Assembly: GCF_920987055.1 (NCBI RefSeq)
Contig: NZ_CAKLBX010000001.1
Location: forward strand, 434,001-498,000
Reading direction: 5' to 3'
DNA length: 64,000 bases
Source of the DNA: Novosphingobium sp. CECT 9465
GTDB lineage: Bacteria; Pseudomonadota; Alphaproteobacteria; Sphingomonadales; Sphingomonadaceae
Every line of letters begins with the position of its first letter. Positions within the stretch are counted from its first letter, which is position 1. The position numbers were made by a program, and so were the translations under genes. This document shows positions 34,105-42,333 of this stretch, in pieces. The notes below the pieces were generated by a model, which saw only the letters and a list, made by a program, of their open reading frames with translations, was not told the DNA's origin and ran no database searches.

Positions 34105-35366
34105 GCGCGAACCCGCTTTGGACCGCCGATCAGGCCGAGGCCGAGCGGCTTTCGCTGCGGCTGATCGAACGCGCCGATGTGCGTGCCGCGCGTGAAACGC
34201 AGCGAATCGCCATGCGTGCACATCCGCTGTCCGCGACAGTTGATGGCATTGCCGGGCTGGACCGCGCGCTCGACCAGTGGGTGCTTGGCCTTGCCATGCG
34301 CGAGGCCAATGGCGATCCGGCCGATCCCAAAGTGGTGTGGAATATCAGCAATGCGCCGCGCAACTGGTTCGGCCATGTCTATCAGGGCGCGGCAGTCGCG
34401 ATCGACAATCCCGACAACTTCAACCGCGAAATTCCCATAGACGGCGACGGCAATTACGAGATCACGATCCAGTTTTCCGCCGACCCGCCGCAACTGAGCA
34501 TCGTGCTGGAAGTGGAGCCGGATCATCACGCCGGGCTGGGCCGCAATCTGGGCGCGTTCACCTTGCAGGACTTGCGCGATCCGGCAGCGCCGACCGCTCC
34601 CGTCGTGGTGACGGTGGGACCTGGCGAGGGTGGCCGCCGTCATCTGCGGTCCGAACCGGGCAAGATGCATCAGGTCTATACGCGCGACAGCCAGCGCGAC
34701 TGGAACCAGAGGCCTGCGGAAGTCACCGTGCGCCGGATCGATCCACCGGCCGGACACCGTCCGCGCACCGAGGACGAGATTGCGGCGAAGGTCATCGCCG
34801 ATCTGCCCGCTTGGGTCCACTTCTGGAGTCATTTCAAGGACGATTTCCTTGGGCTGCCCGAACCGCACAGGCTGGTCGGTCCCAATGGCCGCGACGGTGG
34901 CTGGGGCTATCTGGCGGGCGGGCGCTTCCGGCTGGACGATGGCAAGGCATTGCTGGTGACGATTGATCCGGCAGGCAGCTACTACTCCGGCTTCCAGATT
35001 GCCGATCCGTGGACCATTTCGCCCGATCCGATGGTGCGTCTGGTCAGCCTGAACAGTTCGCAGGTCGCCGTCAGCCCGGACGGTACGCAAAGCTATGTGC
35101 TGAGCGCGGTCGATCCGGGCGTCGCCAACTGGATCGACACCACCAACCTGGCAGAGGGCTGGATGATGATCCGCTGGCAGGGAGTTCCGTCCTCTGCCGA
35201 TCCTGCGACATTCATCCGCACGGTGCAGGAATTCGATCTTGCCGATGTGGATACGGTTGTACCCGCATCGGTGCCCCGCATCGACATTGCCGGACGCCGG
35301 GCGCAGCTGATGAAGCGCGCGCGTGACCACGGCACCCGCACCCGCGCCGCCGACTGGTTACCCTGA
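34101..35366 (+). CDS. Protein of unknown function with DUF1214-like C-terminal part
   Basis: A 421-residue protein, not firmly recognised. Residues about 265-361 (WGYLAGGRFRLDDGKALLVT, SYYSGFQIADPWTISPDP, PDGTQSYVLSAVDPGVANWIDT, GWMMIRWQG) resemble the DUF1214 beta-domain found with DUF1254. The N-terminal half has an additional strand-rich region (NAPRNWFGHVYQGAAVAIDNPDNFNR). No signal peptide or membrane segment is seen, unlike most DUF1254/1214 proteins, so it should be cytoplasmic. It is coupled to the SDR by an ATGA overlap and followed by a VOC gene. A role on a steroid-like or terpenoid substrate is inferred from position only. Confidence 0.65.
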   Translation: MSANPLWTADQAEAERLSLRLIERADVRAARETQRIAMRAHPLSATVDGIAGLDRALDQWVLGLAMREANGDPADPKVVWNISNAPRNWFGHVYQGAAVAIDNPDNFNREIPIDGDGNYEITIQFSADPPQLSIVLEVEPDHHAGLGRNLGAFTLQDLRDPAAPTAPVVVTVGPGEGGRRHLRSEPGKMHQVYTRDSQRDWNQRPAEVTVRRIDPPAGHRPRTEDEIAAKVIADLPAWVHFWSHFKDDFLGLPEPHRLVGPNGRDGGWGYLAGGRFRLDDGKALLVTIDPAGSYYSGFQIADPWTISPDPMVRLVSLNSSQVAVSPDGTQSYVLSAVDPGVANWIDTTNLAEGWMMIRWQGVPSSADPATFIRTVQEFDLADVDTVVPASVPRIDIAGRRAQLMKRARDHGTRTRAADWLP

Positions 35367-35390
35367 ACTTCGCAACAAGGACTCCGACCG

Positions 35391-35930
35391 ATGCAACCCA
35401 CCGGCTCCGTTCTCGAACTCTGTCAGGTCGTGGCCGATCTGGAACCGGCGCTGGAACACTGGACCGGGACCATCGGGGCAGGGCCGTTCTTCGTGTTCGA
35501 CGTGCCCATCCTGCCGGGCCAGATCTATCGCGGTGCGCCCACCGAGGTTTCGATGCGCGTGGCATTCGGATTTTCGGGCGGGCTGTTGATCGAACTGTTG
35601 CAGCAGACGAATGACGGGCCTTCGGTGTTCAAGGAAATGCTGGAGAACAGCGGGCACGGCTACCACCACATCATGTTGACCGGTCCCTATGACGAAAACC
35701 ATGCGCGCCTTTCGGCCAAGGGCCACGCGGTGGCGTTCAGCGGGCAGATGCCATCGGGCGAAAGGTTTTGCCTGTTCGATACGCAATCTGCCGACGGTGC
35801 CTTCATCGAACTGATGGAAACGTCTCCGGCGATGCAGGAGTCGATGTCGCGGATGCATCGCGCGCATCTGGCGTGGGACGGGGTGACCGATCCGGTGCGC
35901 GGGCTGGAGCGGCTGGCCGAATTTTCCTGA
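35391..35930 (+). CDS. VOC/glyoxalase-fold protein (Glyoxalase_4 type)
   Basis: A 179-residue VOC protein resembling methylmalonyl-CoA epimerase-type domains: LELCQVVADLEPALEHWTGTIGAGPFFVF opens the first beta-alpha-beta unit, GHGYHHIMLTGPYDENHARLSAKGH the second, and FIELMETSP supplies the final Glu. Possible metal ligands are His in YHHI and Glu in FIELM. It ends the sulfotransferase-SDR-DUF operon. Isomerase or epimerase activity is a guess. Confidence 0.82.
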   Translation: MQPTGSVLELCQVVADLEPALEHWTGTIGAGPFFVFDVPILPGQIYRGAPTEVSMRVAFGFSGGLLIELLQQTNDGPSVFKEMLENSGHGYHHIMLTGPYDENHARLSAKGHAVAFSGQMPSGERFCLFDTQSADGAFIELMETSPAMQESMSRMHRAHLAWDGVTDPVRGLERLAEFS

Positions 35931-36033
35931 ACCGGCCTGATACATCACGACCTGACGTTGGATAGGCGTCGTCCTTTGAATGCTGCCGCAATCCCGACAG
36001 CCTGAAGCTGTACCGCGCGTGAGAGGATTGAAG

Positions 36034-36822
36034 ATGAAGGTTGCATGGATCGGACTGGGACAAATGGGCCTGCCGACCGCGAAAGCAGTTGCCGCTGGCG
36101 GGCATGAAGTCCGCGCATTCGACGTGAAGGCACCAGCCGCGGAAGATGCGCAGGGTCTCACCTTGGTCGGCTCGCCGCGCGAAGCCGCGCAGGATGCCGA
36201 TCTGGTGTGCCTTGCCGTGTTCTCCGACGATCAGGTTGCCGACGTGTTGACCGGGCCGGAAGGCGTGATCGACCTGCTCAAGCCCGGCGCGATCGTCGCC
36301 GTGTTCACCACGGGCAGCATCGAATCGATCCAGGGGATTGCCGCCAGCATACCCGCAGGCATCGCCATTCTCGATACCTGCTTCAGCCGGAAACAGTCGG
36401 AAATGGCGTCCGGCAAGCTGACCTTGCTGGTCGGCGGTGATGCTGACGCGATCGAGCGTGGGCGCCCGGTGTTCGATACATTCGCGCGCGCGATCTTCCA
36501 CGTGGGCGCCAGCGGGGCCGGTCGGGCGATCAAGCTGGTCAACAACATCCTGTTCGCAGGCCACCTGCAACTGGCTTCCGATGCGATGAAACTCGCCGAA
36601 AGCCTGGGGCTTGAGCGTGCTTCCACTGCCACCGCATTGATTCAGTGCAGCGGTGCCAGCGACGTTCTGCCCTGGTTCGCCGGGGCCGATTGGAGCGCAA
36701 TGCTTGAGACGACGCGCCGCTACATGATCAAGGATGTGGGCGCAGCGATCGATGCGGGCAAATCGGCAGGTGCGGATATCCCGACGCTGACCGCAGCAAC
36801 CGCCACCTATCTCGCCAAGTAA
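36034..36822 (+). CDS. 3-hydroxyisobutyrate dehydrogenase-like NAD(P) oxidoreductase
   Basis: A 262-residue member of the beta-hydroxyacid dehydrogenase family. The Rossmann motif is VAWIGLGQMGLPTAKA, the substrate motif TCFSRKQSEMASGKLTLLVGG, and the catalytic Lys lies in AIKLVNNILF. It is slightly shorter than the usual 290 residues. The ATG at 36034 has GAGAGGATTGA upstream. It begins a group of three coupled genes (dehydrogenase, SnoaL, methyltransferase). Substrate would be a beta-hydroxy acid or a reduced imine/aldehyde; not determinable. Confidence 0.87.
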   Translation: MKVAWIGLGQMGLPTAKAVAAGGHEVRAFDVKAPAAEDAQGLTLVGSPREAAQDADLVCLAVFSDDQVADVLTGPEGVIDLLKPGAIVAVFTTGSIESIQGIAASIPAGIAILDTCFSRKQSEMASGKLTLLVGGDADAIERGRPVFDTFARAIFHVGASGAGRAIKLVNNILFAGHLQLASDAMKLAESLGLERASTATALIQCSGASDVLPWFAGADWSAMLETTRRYMIKDVGAAIDAGKSAGADIPTLTAATATYLAK

Positions 36823-36837
36823 GCAGGAGGGAATGCC

Positions 36838-37263
36838 ATGAGCACCACCGCCGAAATCTACGACGCGCAGGCCCTTGCAGATCGTAATCGCGCCCTCGTG
36901 ATCCGGCTGATGACCGCGCTCGACAAATCGGACGTGGATACCATTCGCGCGATCATGGCGCCCGATGTGGACTGGTACGTTTCGGGCGTCGGCACGCTTG
37001 ATCTGGATACGCTGCTGACGCAGTTGCAGGCGATGCTCGGTGTGGCCAAAGTGGCGCATACGACGATCATCGCCACGACCGCAGAAGGCGAGCGGGTTGC
37101 GGTGGAATCGCGCGGCAACTTCGAATTTGAAGATGGCCGGACCTACCGCAATCACTACCATCACTTGTTCACCGTACGTGACGGCAAAGTGGTGGGGGTG
37201 CGCGAATACCTTGATCTGCAGGAAACCGAGCGGGCCTTTGGGCCGATGGGGGGCAGCGCTTGA
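36838..37263 (+). CDS. SnoaL/ketosteroid-isomerase-like protein (4)
   Basis: A 141-residue NTF2-fold protein of the SnoaL_2 type: RALVIRLMTALDKSDVDTIRAIMAPDVDWYVSGVGTLDLD, a GERVAVESRGNFEFEDGRTYRNHYHHLFTVRDGKVVGVREYLD tail. The double His motif (HYHH) and the late Glu/Tyr are the usual features. AGGAGGG lies just before the ATG. The stop overlaps the next start (TTGA), coupling it to the SABATH-type methyltransferase. Confidence 0.85.
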   Translation: MSTTAEIYDAQALADRNRALVIRLMTALDKSDVDTIRAIMAPDVDWYVSGVGTLDLDTLLTQLQAMLGVAKVAHTTIIATTAEGERVAVESRGNFEFEDGRTYRNHYHHLFTVRDGKVVGVREYLDLQETERAFGPMGGSA

Positions 37264-38318
37264 ACAAGGTGATGCCCGCAGCCACAGCAGCGATGCAGGG
37301 CGGCGGTTTCTACAACCGCCACTCCGGGTTGCAGGCGGCCAATCTTGGCTCTGCGCTGCCGTTGCTGGTGGCGGCAGCGGGCGAGGTTGCCGTTGATTCC
37401 CCGGCTGTCGGCATTGCGGATTACGGCGCGTCGCAAGGGCGCAATTCGATGGCGCCGATGGCAGCCGCAATTGACGCCGTGCGCGCACGGACCGGGCCGG
37501 ATTGCCCGATTGTGGTGAGCCACATCGATTTGCCCTCGAACGATTTCGCCGCGCTGTTCACGCTGCTTGACGAAGACCCGATCAGCTATCTGGCGGGCCG
37601 GGCAGAAGTCTATCCCGTGGCCATTGGCCGGTCGCATTATGGGCCGGTCCTGCCGCGCGGCAGTGTCGATCTGGGGTGGAGTTCCAACGCGCTGCACTGG
37701 ATGAGCCGGAACCCTTGCGCGGTGCCCGATCATGGCTGGGGCGTGTTCAGTGCGGACGCTGCCGTGCGCGATGCGGTCGATGCGCAGCTTGATGCGGACT
37801 GGGCGAACTTCCTGATCGCACGGTCGCGTGAATTGCGGTGCGGCGGACGGCTGATCTGCCAGTTCATGGGGCGGGGCGAAGACAGCCACGGCTTTGAATG
37901 GATGGCCGGGGCCTTTTGGCAAAGCTGGGTGGATGTGGCCGATTCCGGCCTTGTGACTCATGATGAACTGGCGTGGATCAGCGCGCCGTCGGCGGGCCGC
38001 TCGGTCGCACAGATCGAAGCGCCGTTCCGCGATGGCCGGGTATCCGGGCTGAAGCTGATCGACGTTGCCGTGGTGCCGACGCCTGATCCCTATTGGGATA
38101 TCTACCAGCAGAGCGGCGACGTTGTGCAACTGGGGCAGATGTGGGCGAACATGATGCGCGCCGCCAATGGACCGAGCTTTGCCGCAGGACTGGACGCCGG
38201 GCGTGATCGTGGTCTGGTGCTCGATGCGGTTACAGAACGGCTGGCAGCGCGCATTTCGGCCGATCCACAGCAGAACCGGTCGTACAACGTCATCGTGGTG
38301 ATTGAAGCTGTGGACTAG
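37260..38318 (+). CDS. SABATH-type SAM-dependent carboxyl methyltransferase
   Basis: A 352-residue methyltransferase that carries the motif series of plant SABATH enzymes (salicylate, jasmonate, gibberellin methyltransferases): MQGGGFYNRHS (12-22), IADYGASQGRNS (52-63), SAM/substrate motif DLPSNDF (90-96), SHYGPVLP (125-132) and SSNALHWMS (141-149). SABATH enzymes methylate the carboxyl group of small acids. The start is TTG at 37260, inside the TTGA overlap with the SnoaL stop; an ATG at 37272 is an alternative. Bacterial copies are uncommon. In this catabolic setting it may methylate a carboxylic acid intermediate. Confidence 0.8.
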   Translation: MNKVMPAATAAMQGGGFYNRHSGLQAANLGSALPLLVAAAGEVAVDSPAVGIADYGASQGRNSMAPMAAAIDAVRARTGPDCPIVVSHIDLPSNDFAALFTLLDEDPISYLAGRAEVYPVAIGRSHYGPVLPRGSVDLGWSSNALHWMSRNPCAVPDHGWGVFSADAAVRDAVDAQLDADWANFLIARSRELRCGGRLICQFMGRGEDSHGFEWMAGAFWQSWVDVADSGLVTHDELAWISAPSAGRSVAQIEAPFRDGRVSGLKLIDVAVVPTPDPYWDIYQQSGDVVQLGQMWANMMRAANGPSFAAGLDAGRDRGLVLDAVTERLAARISADPQQNRSYNVIVVIEAVD

Positions 38319-38332
38319 GCTTCGTTGTTTGA

Positions 38333-38369
38333 TTTTTGCGCGCCAGGCATGACGCGCCAATAGCAAAAA
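38333..38369. other. TTTTTGC/GCAAAAA inverted repeat upstream of P450
   Basis: Seven-base arms 23 bases apart in the 66-bp gap before the P450. It could act as weak terminator of the methyltransferase or as operator. Confidence 0.3.
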
Positions 38370-38384
38370 CTGGGAGAAATCGAA

Positions 38385-39611
38385 ATGGCATTTGCGTTTC
38401 CAGAGCCTGTGATTCCCGATCATGTTCCTGCCGATCTTGTCCGGCCGTTCCCGTTCGTGTTCGGAATGACGACCGACCGCGATCCGTTCAACGAACTGGC
38501 GGCATCGGTGCATGAAGGACCCGAACTGATTTACGCTCCCCACGCCTACCCCGGCGGTTCGCCCGCCTGGATTCCGCGGCGCATGGAAGATATGCGCGCG
38601 ATCTACCTCGATACCGACCACTATTCGACGCACGACTTTTCGCCATTTTCGAAGCTGACCGGCGGAACGTGGATCAATTCGCCGGTTGAACTTGATCCTC
38701 CGGCGCACGGACCTTTTCGCCAGATGGTCAACCCCGCCTTTACGCCCAAGGCAATGGCGGCCCTGGAAGACAAGATCCGCGAATACGCCATTGGGTATAT
38801 CGACGGTTTTGCCGCGCGCGGATCGTGCGAGTTCATGAGCGACTTCGCGTTTGAATTCCCGATCAAGGTGTTCATGGAACTGATGGGGCTGCCCCATGAT
38901 CGGGTGGCCGAATTCATGGATTGGGAAATGAACCTGCTCCACAACCATGATCTGTCCAAGATCGCCGACGCGACACGCAAGGTCGTGGCCTATCTCAGCG
39001 CCGAAATCGACGACCGGCGAGCGAACCCGCGCAACGACTTGATCAGCTTCGGCGTGATGGGGCAGATCGAAGGCCGTCCTTTGACGCAGGACGAACTGAT
39101 CGGATTCATGTTCAATCTGTTCATCGGCGGGTTGGATACCGTTTCGACGAATATGGGCTTGCAGTTCTGGCATCTGGCGACCCATCCCGAAGATCAGGCC
39201 GCGCTGCGCGCCAACCCGGCCGAAATTCCCCATGCGCTCGATGAATTGATGCGCGCCTACGGTGCGGTCACCACGTTCCGAACGTGCAAGAAGGAAACGT
39301 CGATCCGGGGGGTCACGATCAAGCCGGGCGACAAGGTGTGCATGTCCACCACGCTGGCGGGGCGCGATCCGGCCGAGTTCGACAACCCCGGCGTTGTCGA
39401 TTTCAGCCGTCGCCCGCGCCATGTCGGGTTCGGGTTCGGCATCCATACCTGCGTCGGCATGCACCTCGCTCGCCGGGAATTGCGAATTGCCATGGAGGAA
39501 TTCCTTGCCCGGATACCTGCATTCACACTGCAACCGGGCCATACCGTGACTTGCCACATGGGGATGATTCAGCCTGTCGCCTTGCCGCTCGTGTGGGCGC
39601 CGGCGACGTAA
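38385..39611 (+). CDS. Cytochrome P450, CYP101-like (copy B)
   Basis: A 408-residue P450 closely resembling the one at 16641. The N-termini (IPDHVPADLVRPFPFVFG here, VPDHVPAELVRNYPFVLG there) and the RANP, TIKPGDKV and HLARREL segments match. Heme loop FGFGIHTCVG (Cys356), ExxR E287-x2-R290, I-helix GGLDTV (248-253). GGGAGAAATCGAA precedes the ATG. No ferredoxin is adjacent, so it probably uses the one at 17879. A later step on the same alicyclic substrate family is plausible. Confidence 0.93.
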   Translation: MAFAFPEPVIPDHVPADLVRPFPFVFGMTTDRDPFNELAASVHEGPELIYAPHAYPGGSPAWIPRRMEDMRAIYLDTDHYSTHDFSPFSKLTGGTWINSPVELDPPAHGPFRQMVNPAFTPKAMAALEDKIREYAIGYIDGFAARGSCEFMSDFAFEFPIKVFMELMGLPHDRVAEFMDWEMNLLHNHDLSKIADATRKVVAYLSAEIDDRRANPRNDLISFGVMGQIEGRPLTQDELIGFMFNLFIGGLDTVSTNMGLQFWHLATHPEDQAALRANPAEIPHALDELMRAYGAVTTFRTCKKETSIRGVTIKPGDKVCMSTTLAGRDPAEFDNPGVVDFSRRPRHVGFGFGIHTCVGMHLARRELRIAMEEFLARIPAFTLQPGHTVTCHMGMIQPVALPLVWAPAT

Positions 39612-39710
39612 GGCCCTGCCCTGAAGGGAAGGCGCATTCCTGCCGAGAGATAGGTTGCAGGGAATGGGCCGAGGCTAGAGCGAAGGTCGATCAGGAGTTG
39701 ACACCGAGCC

Positions 39711-40874
39711 ATGGATTTTTCGCTTACCGAAGAGCAGCAGGCATTCAAGGATATCGTGCACCGTTGGGTCGAGGCCGAATGCCCGAAAGACTGGATGCGC
39801 AAGCTTGAGGCTGACGAGGAAAACTATCCTTATGCGCTGTGGGACAAGCTGAAGGAGCAGGGCTTCTTCGGCATCGGCATCCCTGAAGAGTGGGGCGGCC
39901 TTGGCGGCGACGTTGTCATGCAGATGATCTTCGCGCGCGAATTTGCCCGCACCGCTGGCGGCTTGCTTTGGACATGGGGTCTGACCTCGTTCGGCGGGGC
40001 CAAGACGATCACGGCGGTCGGCAGCGAAGAGCAGAAGCAGCGCTGGTTGCCGAAGATGGCATCGGGCGACCTGCGCGTGTCACTTTCGATGACCGAACCT
40101 GATGGTGGCACCGACGTTTTGGGCGCGATGAAGACGCATGCCGAGAAGGTCGACGGCGGCTGGAAGCTCAATGGCGCGAAGATGTGGACGACCGGCGCCA
40201 AGGCAGCGGACCGGTTGCTGGTGCTGGCCCGTACGGACGCCAACGTCGAAAAGAAGCATCACGGTCTGACCATGTTTTTCGTCGATGCAAAGTCGCCGGG
40301 CATCACCTCGTCGCTGCTGCCCAAGCTGGGCATGCGTGCGATGGGATCGTGCGAAGTGCATTACGAGGACGTGTTCGTTCCTGACGAGGACGTCCTCGGT
40401 ACGCCGGGGCAGGCTTGGTACGCGATGCTGCCCACGCTGAACAATGAACGCATCATGGTCGGCGCGCAGTGCCTTGGTGCGATCGACGGCGTACTCGAAG
40501 ATGCCGTTGCCTACATGAAGCAGCGCACGGCATTCGGCGGGATCATCGGCCGGTTCCAGATTTTGCAACATTACATTGCAGACATTGCCACCTGGCAGAA
40601 GACCACCGAACTGCTGCTCTATTACGTGGCGCAGCTTCAGTCCGAGGGCAAGCCCTGCGGAATCGAAGCCAACATGCTCAAGATGGTGGCCACCGAAAAC
40701 GCTGTGAAGGCAGCGGATCTTGGCATTCAGATCATGGGCGGCATGGGCTATTCGGCGGAAACCGACATGCAGCGTTACTGGCGTGATCACCGCATTCTGC
40801 GCATGACGCCGATTTCCAATGAGATGGTGCGCAATTCCATCGCCGAAAGCTTCGGTCTGCCGAGGTCGTACTGA
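39711..40874 (+). CDS. Acyl-CoA dehydrogenase
   Basis: A 387-residue complete acyl-CoA dehydrogenase: MDFSLTEEQQAFKDIVHRW at the start, SMTEPDGGTDVLG for FAD/substrate binding, KQRTAFGGIIGRFQ and QIMGGMGYSAE. The medium-chain catalytic Glu position reads RMTPISNEM (no Glu); NNERIMVGA carries the Glu used by long-chain/isovaleryl-type members. The stop overlaps the next gene (TGATG), which starts a split MaoC hydratase. Together they give dehydrogenation and hydration of one acyl-CoA. Confidence 0.92.
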   Translation: MDFSLTEEQQAFKDIVHRWVEAECPKDWMRKLEADEENYPYALWDKLKEQGFFGIGIPEEWGGLGGDVVMQMIFAREFARTAGGLLWTWGLTSFGGAKTITAVGSEEQKQRWLPKMASGDLRVSLSMTEPDGGTDVLGAMKTHAEKVDGGWKLNGAKMWTTGAKAADRLLVLARTDANVEKKHHGLTMFFVDAKSPGITSSLLPKLGMRAMGSCEVHYEDVFVPDEDVLGTPGQAWYAMLPTLNNERIMVGAQCLGAIDGVLEDAVAYMKQRTAFGGIIGRFQILQHYIADIATWQKTTELLLYYVAQLQSEGKPCGIEANMLKMVATENAVKAADLGIQIMGGMGYSAETDMQRYWRDHRILRMTPISNEMVRNSIAESFGLPRSY

Positions 40875-41332
40875 TGAGCGATACAGCCGAGTTTCCGCCC
40901 GCGCCGCAAGTCGCCGGGACTTCGCTCGATGGGACCAGGATATTTACGGTCTCGGCCGAGGAAAACGAGCGCCTGTGCCGGTCGGTGGGCGTTGCCCCTG
41001 CCGCCGATGGCACCGCGCATCCGGTGTGGTATTACGTCGCCACGCAAGTCGCGATGGGCAAGACTGTGGCGGGTGTGTGCGAGACCTGCGAGTTCGATGT
41101 CGAGGACGGCCCGATGATGGGATCATCGGGTGTCCGTTTTTCGGGGCCGATCATGGTCGGCCAGCCTTACAAGGTGAGTGGTGAAATCCTCAGCCTTGTA
41201 CGCAAGAAAAGCCGCAAGCTGGGCGTGATGGATGTGCTGACCTATCGTCTGCGCCTGCATCCGTCCGAGGGCGGAGACGCCATTCTGGAAACCGACAACG
41301 TGTGGGTGCTGCCGCGAAAGGAACTGGCATGA
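40874..41332 (+). CDS. MaoC-like hydratase, small N-terminal-type subunit
   Basis: A 152-residue FAS1/MaoC_dehydrat_N-type hot-dog protein (FTVSAEENERLCRSVGV, CETCEFDVEDGPMMGSSGVRFSGPIMVGQPYKVSGEIL, VMDVLTYRLRL). It lacks the D-x-N-x2-H catalytic motif. It overlaps the dehydrogenase (TGATG) and the following catalytic MaoC gene (ATGA). This is the split arrangement known for heteromeric hydratases such as ChsH1/ChsH2 and others, in which it would be the structural partner. Confidence 0.83.
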   Translation: MSDTAEFPPAPQVAGTSLDGTRIFTVSAEENERLCRSVGVAPAADGTAHPVWYYVATQVAMGKTVAGVCETCEFDVEDGPMMGSSGVRFSGPIMVGQPYKVSGEILSLVRKKSRKLGVMDVLTYRLRLHPSEGGDAILETDNVWVLPRKELA

Positions 41333-41724
41333 GCTACGCCATCGGCGATGCGATCGCGCCGTTCACGATCCCTAGCGTAAGCGCTGAAGCGATGAAGGAT
41401 TGGGCCGTGTTCCTGGCCGATCCCAACCCGATCCATCTCGATGTGGAAGTGGTGAAAGCCAAGGGACTGGGGGATCGGGTCATAAATCAGGGTCCGATCA
41501 ACGTCGCCTACATGATGAACATGCTGATGGCCGCCTTTCCCGAAGGCACGATCGAGGCGATGGATTCCCGTTTCCTTGACAATGTCTACGCAGGCGACAA
41601 AGCCATCGCCAGCGGTCGCATCACCGCAGTCGATGGTAACCGCATTGAATGCGAATTCAGCCTGGATATCGAAGGTCGCGGCACGGTTAATGCCGGCACC
41701 GCGACGATCCGGCTCAGTAATTAA
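41329..41724 (+). CDS. MaoC-like enoyl-CoA hydratase, catalytic subunit
   Basis: A 131-residue single hot-dog protein. The hydratase motif LADPNPIHLD supplies Asp31 and His36 (D-x-N-x2-H), and the GPINVAYMMNMLMAAFP segment is the usual second conserved block. It would hydrate an enoyl-CoA together with the protein encoded just upstream. The ATG at 41329 sits in an ATGA overlap; an upstream in-frame start at 41302 lies inside the partner gene. A strong AAAAGGAGA site follows for the VOC gene. Confidence 0.86.
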   Translation: MSYAIGDAIAPFTIPSVSAEAMKDWAVFLADPNPIHLDVEVVKAKGLGDRVINQGPINVAYMMNMLMAAFPEGTIEAMDSRFLDNVYAGDKAIASGRITAVDGNRIECEFSLDIEGRGTVNAGTATIRLSN

Positions 41725-41760
41725 AACTGGCCGGCTCAACGTCTAAAAGGAGACAAGACA

Positions 41761-42318
41761 ATGCCGAGCGGACCTTTTGCCCACGTGTGCATGGTCGTGC
41801 GCGATCTCGATACTGCGATCGTCGACTGGACCAAGATCCTGCGCGTGCTCGATCCTGCGCAGCTTGATCAGCGTATCGTCAAGTACGACGAGTTTTCGAG
41901 CGGCGACGATGCCGGCATGAAGTGGGCGACCTTCGTCAACGATCACGGCACCGAAATCCAGTTCATCCAGCCTGCGCCCGGCACCCCGATGGGCCGCCGT
42001 CTCGACAAGGTGGGCGAACATGTCCACCACCTGTGTTTCTCCACCGACGACGTTCCGGGCGCGATGGAAAAGCTCAAGGCTGAAGGTCTTGACCTTCCAG
42101 GCGGCGGCGCAACTTACAACGATCCCGACATGACTTGGCAGAAGTGGAGCTGGGTCGGTGCCAAAAGTACCCATGGCTGCCTGATCGAAGTTGCCAGCCC
42201 CTATGAAAGCCGCAACGACGGCAAGTGGCACCATGCCCCGCAGAAGTTTGCATACAAGGGTTCGGGCGAGCACCCCATCTTCAACGAGATCGCCCCGCCG
42301 ACAGTGGCTGCCGAATAA
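41761..42318 (+). CDS. VOC/glyoxalase-fold protein
   Basis: A 185-residue VOC protein: FAHVCMVVRDLDTAIVDWTKIL opens, GTEIQFIQPAPGTPMGRRLD and GEHVHHLCFSTDDVPGAMEKLKAEG follow, and CLIEVASPYES closes. Candidate metal ligands are the His after FA, Glu in TEIQF, one His in VHHL and Glu in LIEV, as in methylmalonyl-CoA epimerase-like members. The AAAAGGAGACAAGACA leader gives a strong ribosome site. It lies between the hydratase pair and an alpha/beta hydrolase. Confidence 0.85.
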   Translation: MPSGPFAHVCMVVRDLDTAIVDWTKILRVLDPAQLDQRIVKYDEFSSGDDAGMKWATFVNDHGTEIQFIQPAPGTPMGRRLDKVGEHVHHLCFSTDDVPGAMEKLKAEGLDLPGGGATYNDPDMTWQKWSWVGAKSTHGCLIEVASPYESRNDGKWHHAPQKFAYKGSGEHPIFNEIAPPTVAAE

Positions 42319-42333
42319 GCTGGCAGCTATACG

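Noticed and set aside
35803..37488. Minus-strand open frame of 561 codons
   Set aside because: Antisense to the dehydrogenase, SnoaL and methyltransferase genes, all of which show clear family motifs on the plus strand.
37161..39557. A 798-codon minus-strand open frame
   Set aside because: It lies opposite the SABATH-type methyltransferase and P450 genes, whose plus-strand products carry clear motifs; the minus translation is rich in Arg/His/Gln and shows no domain, as expected for a high-GC shadow.
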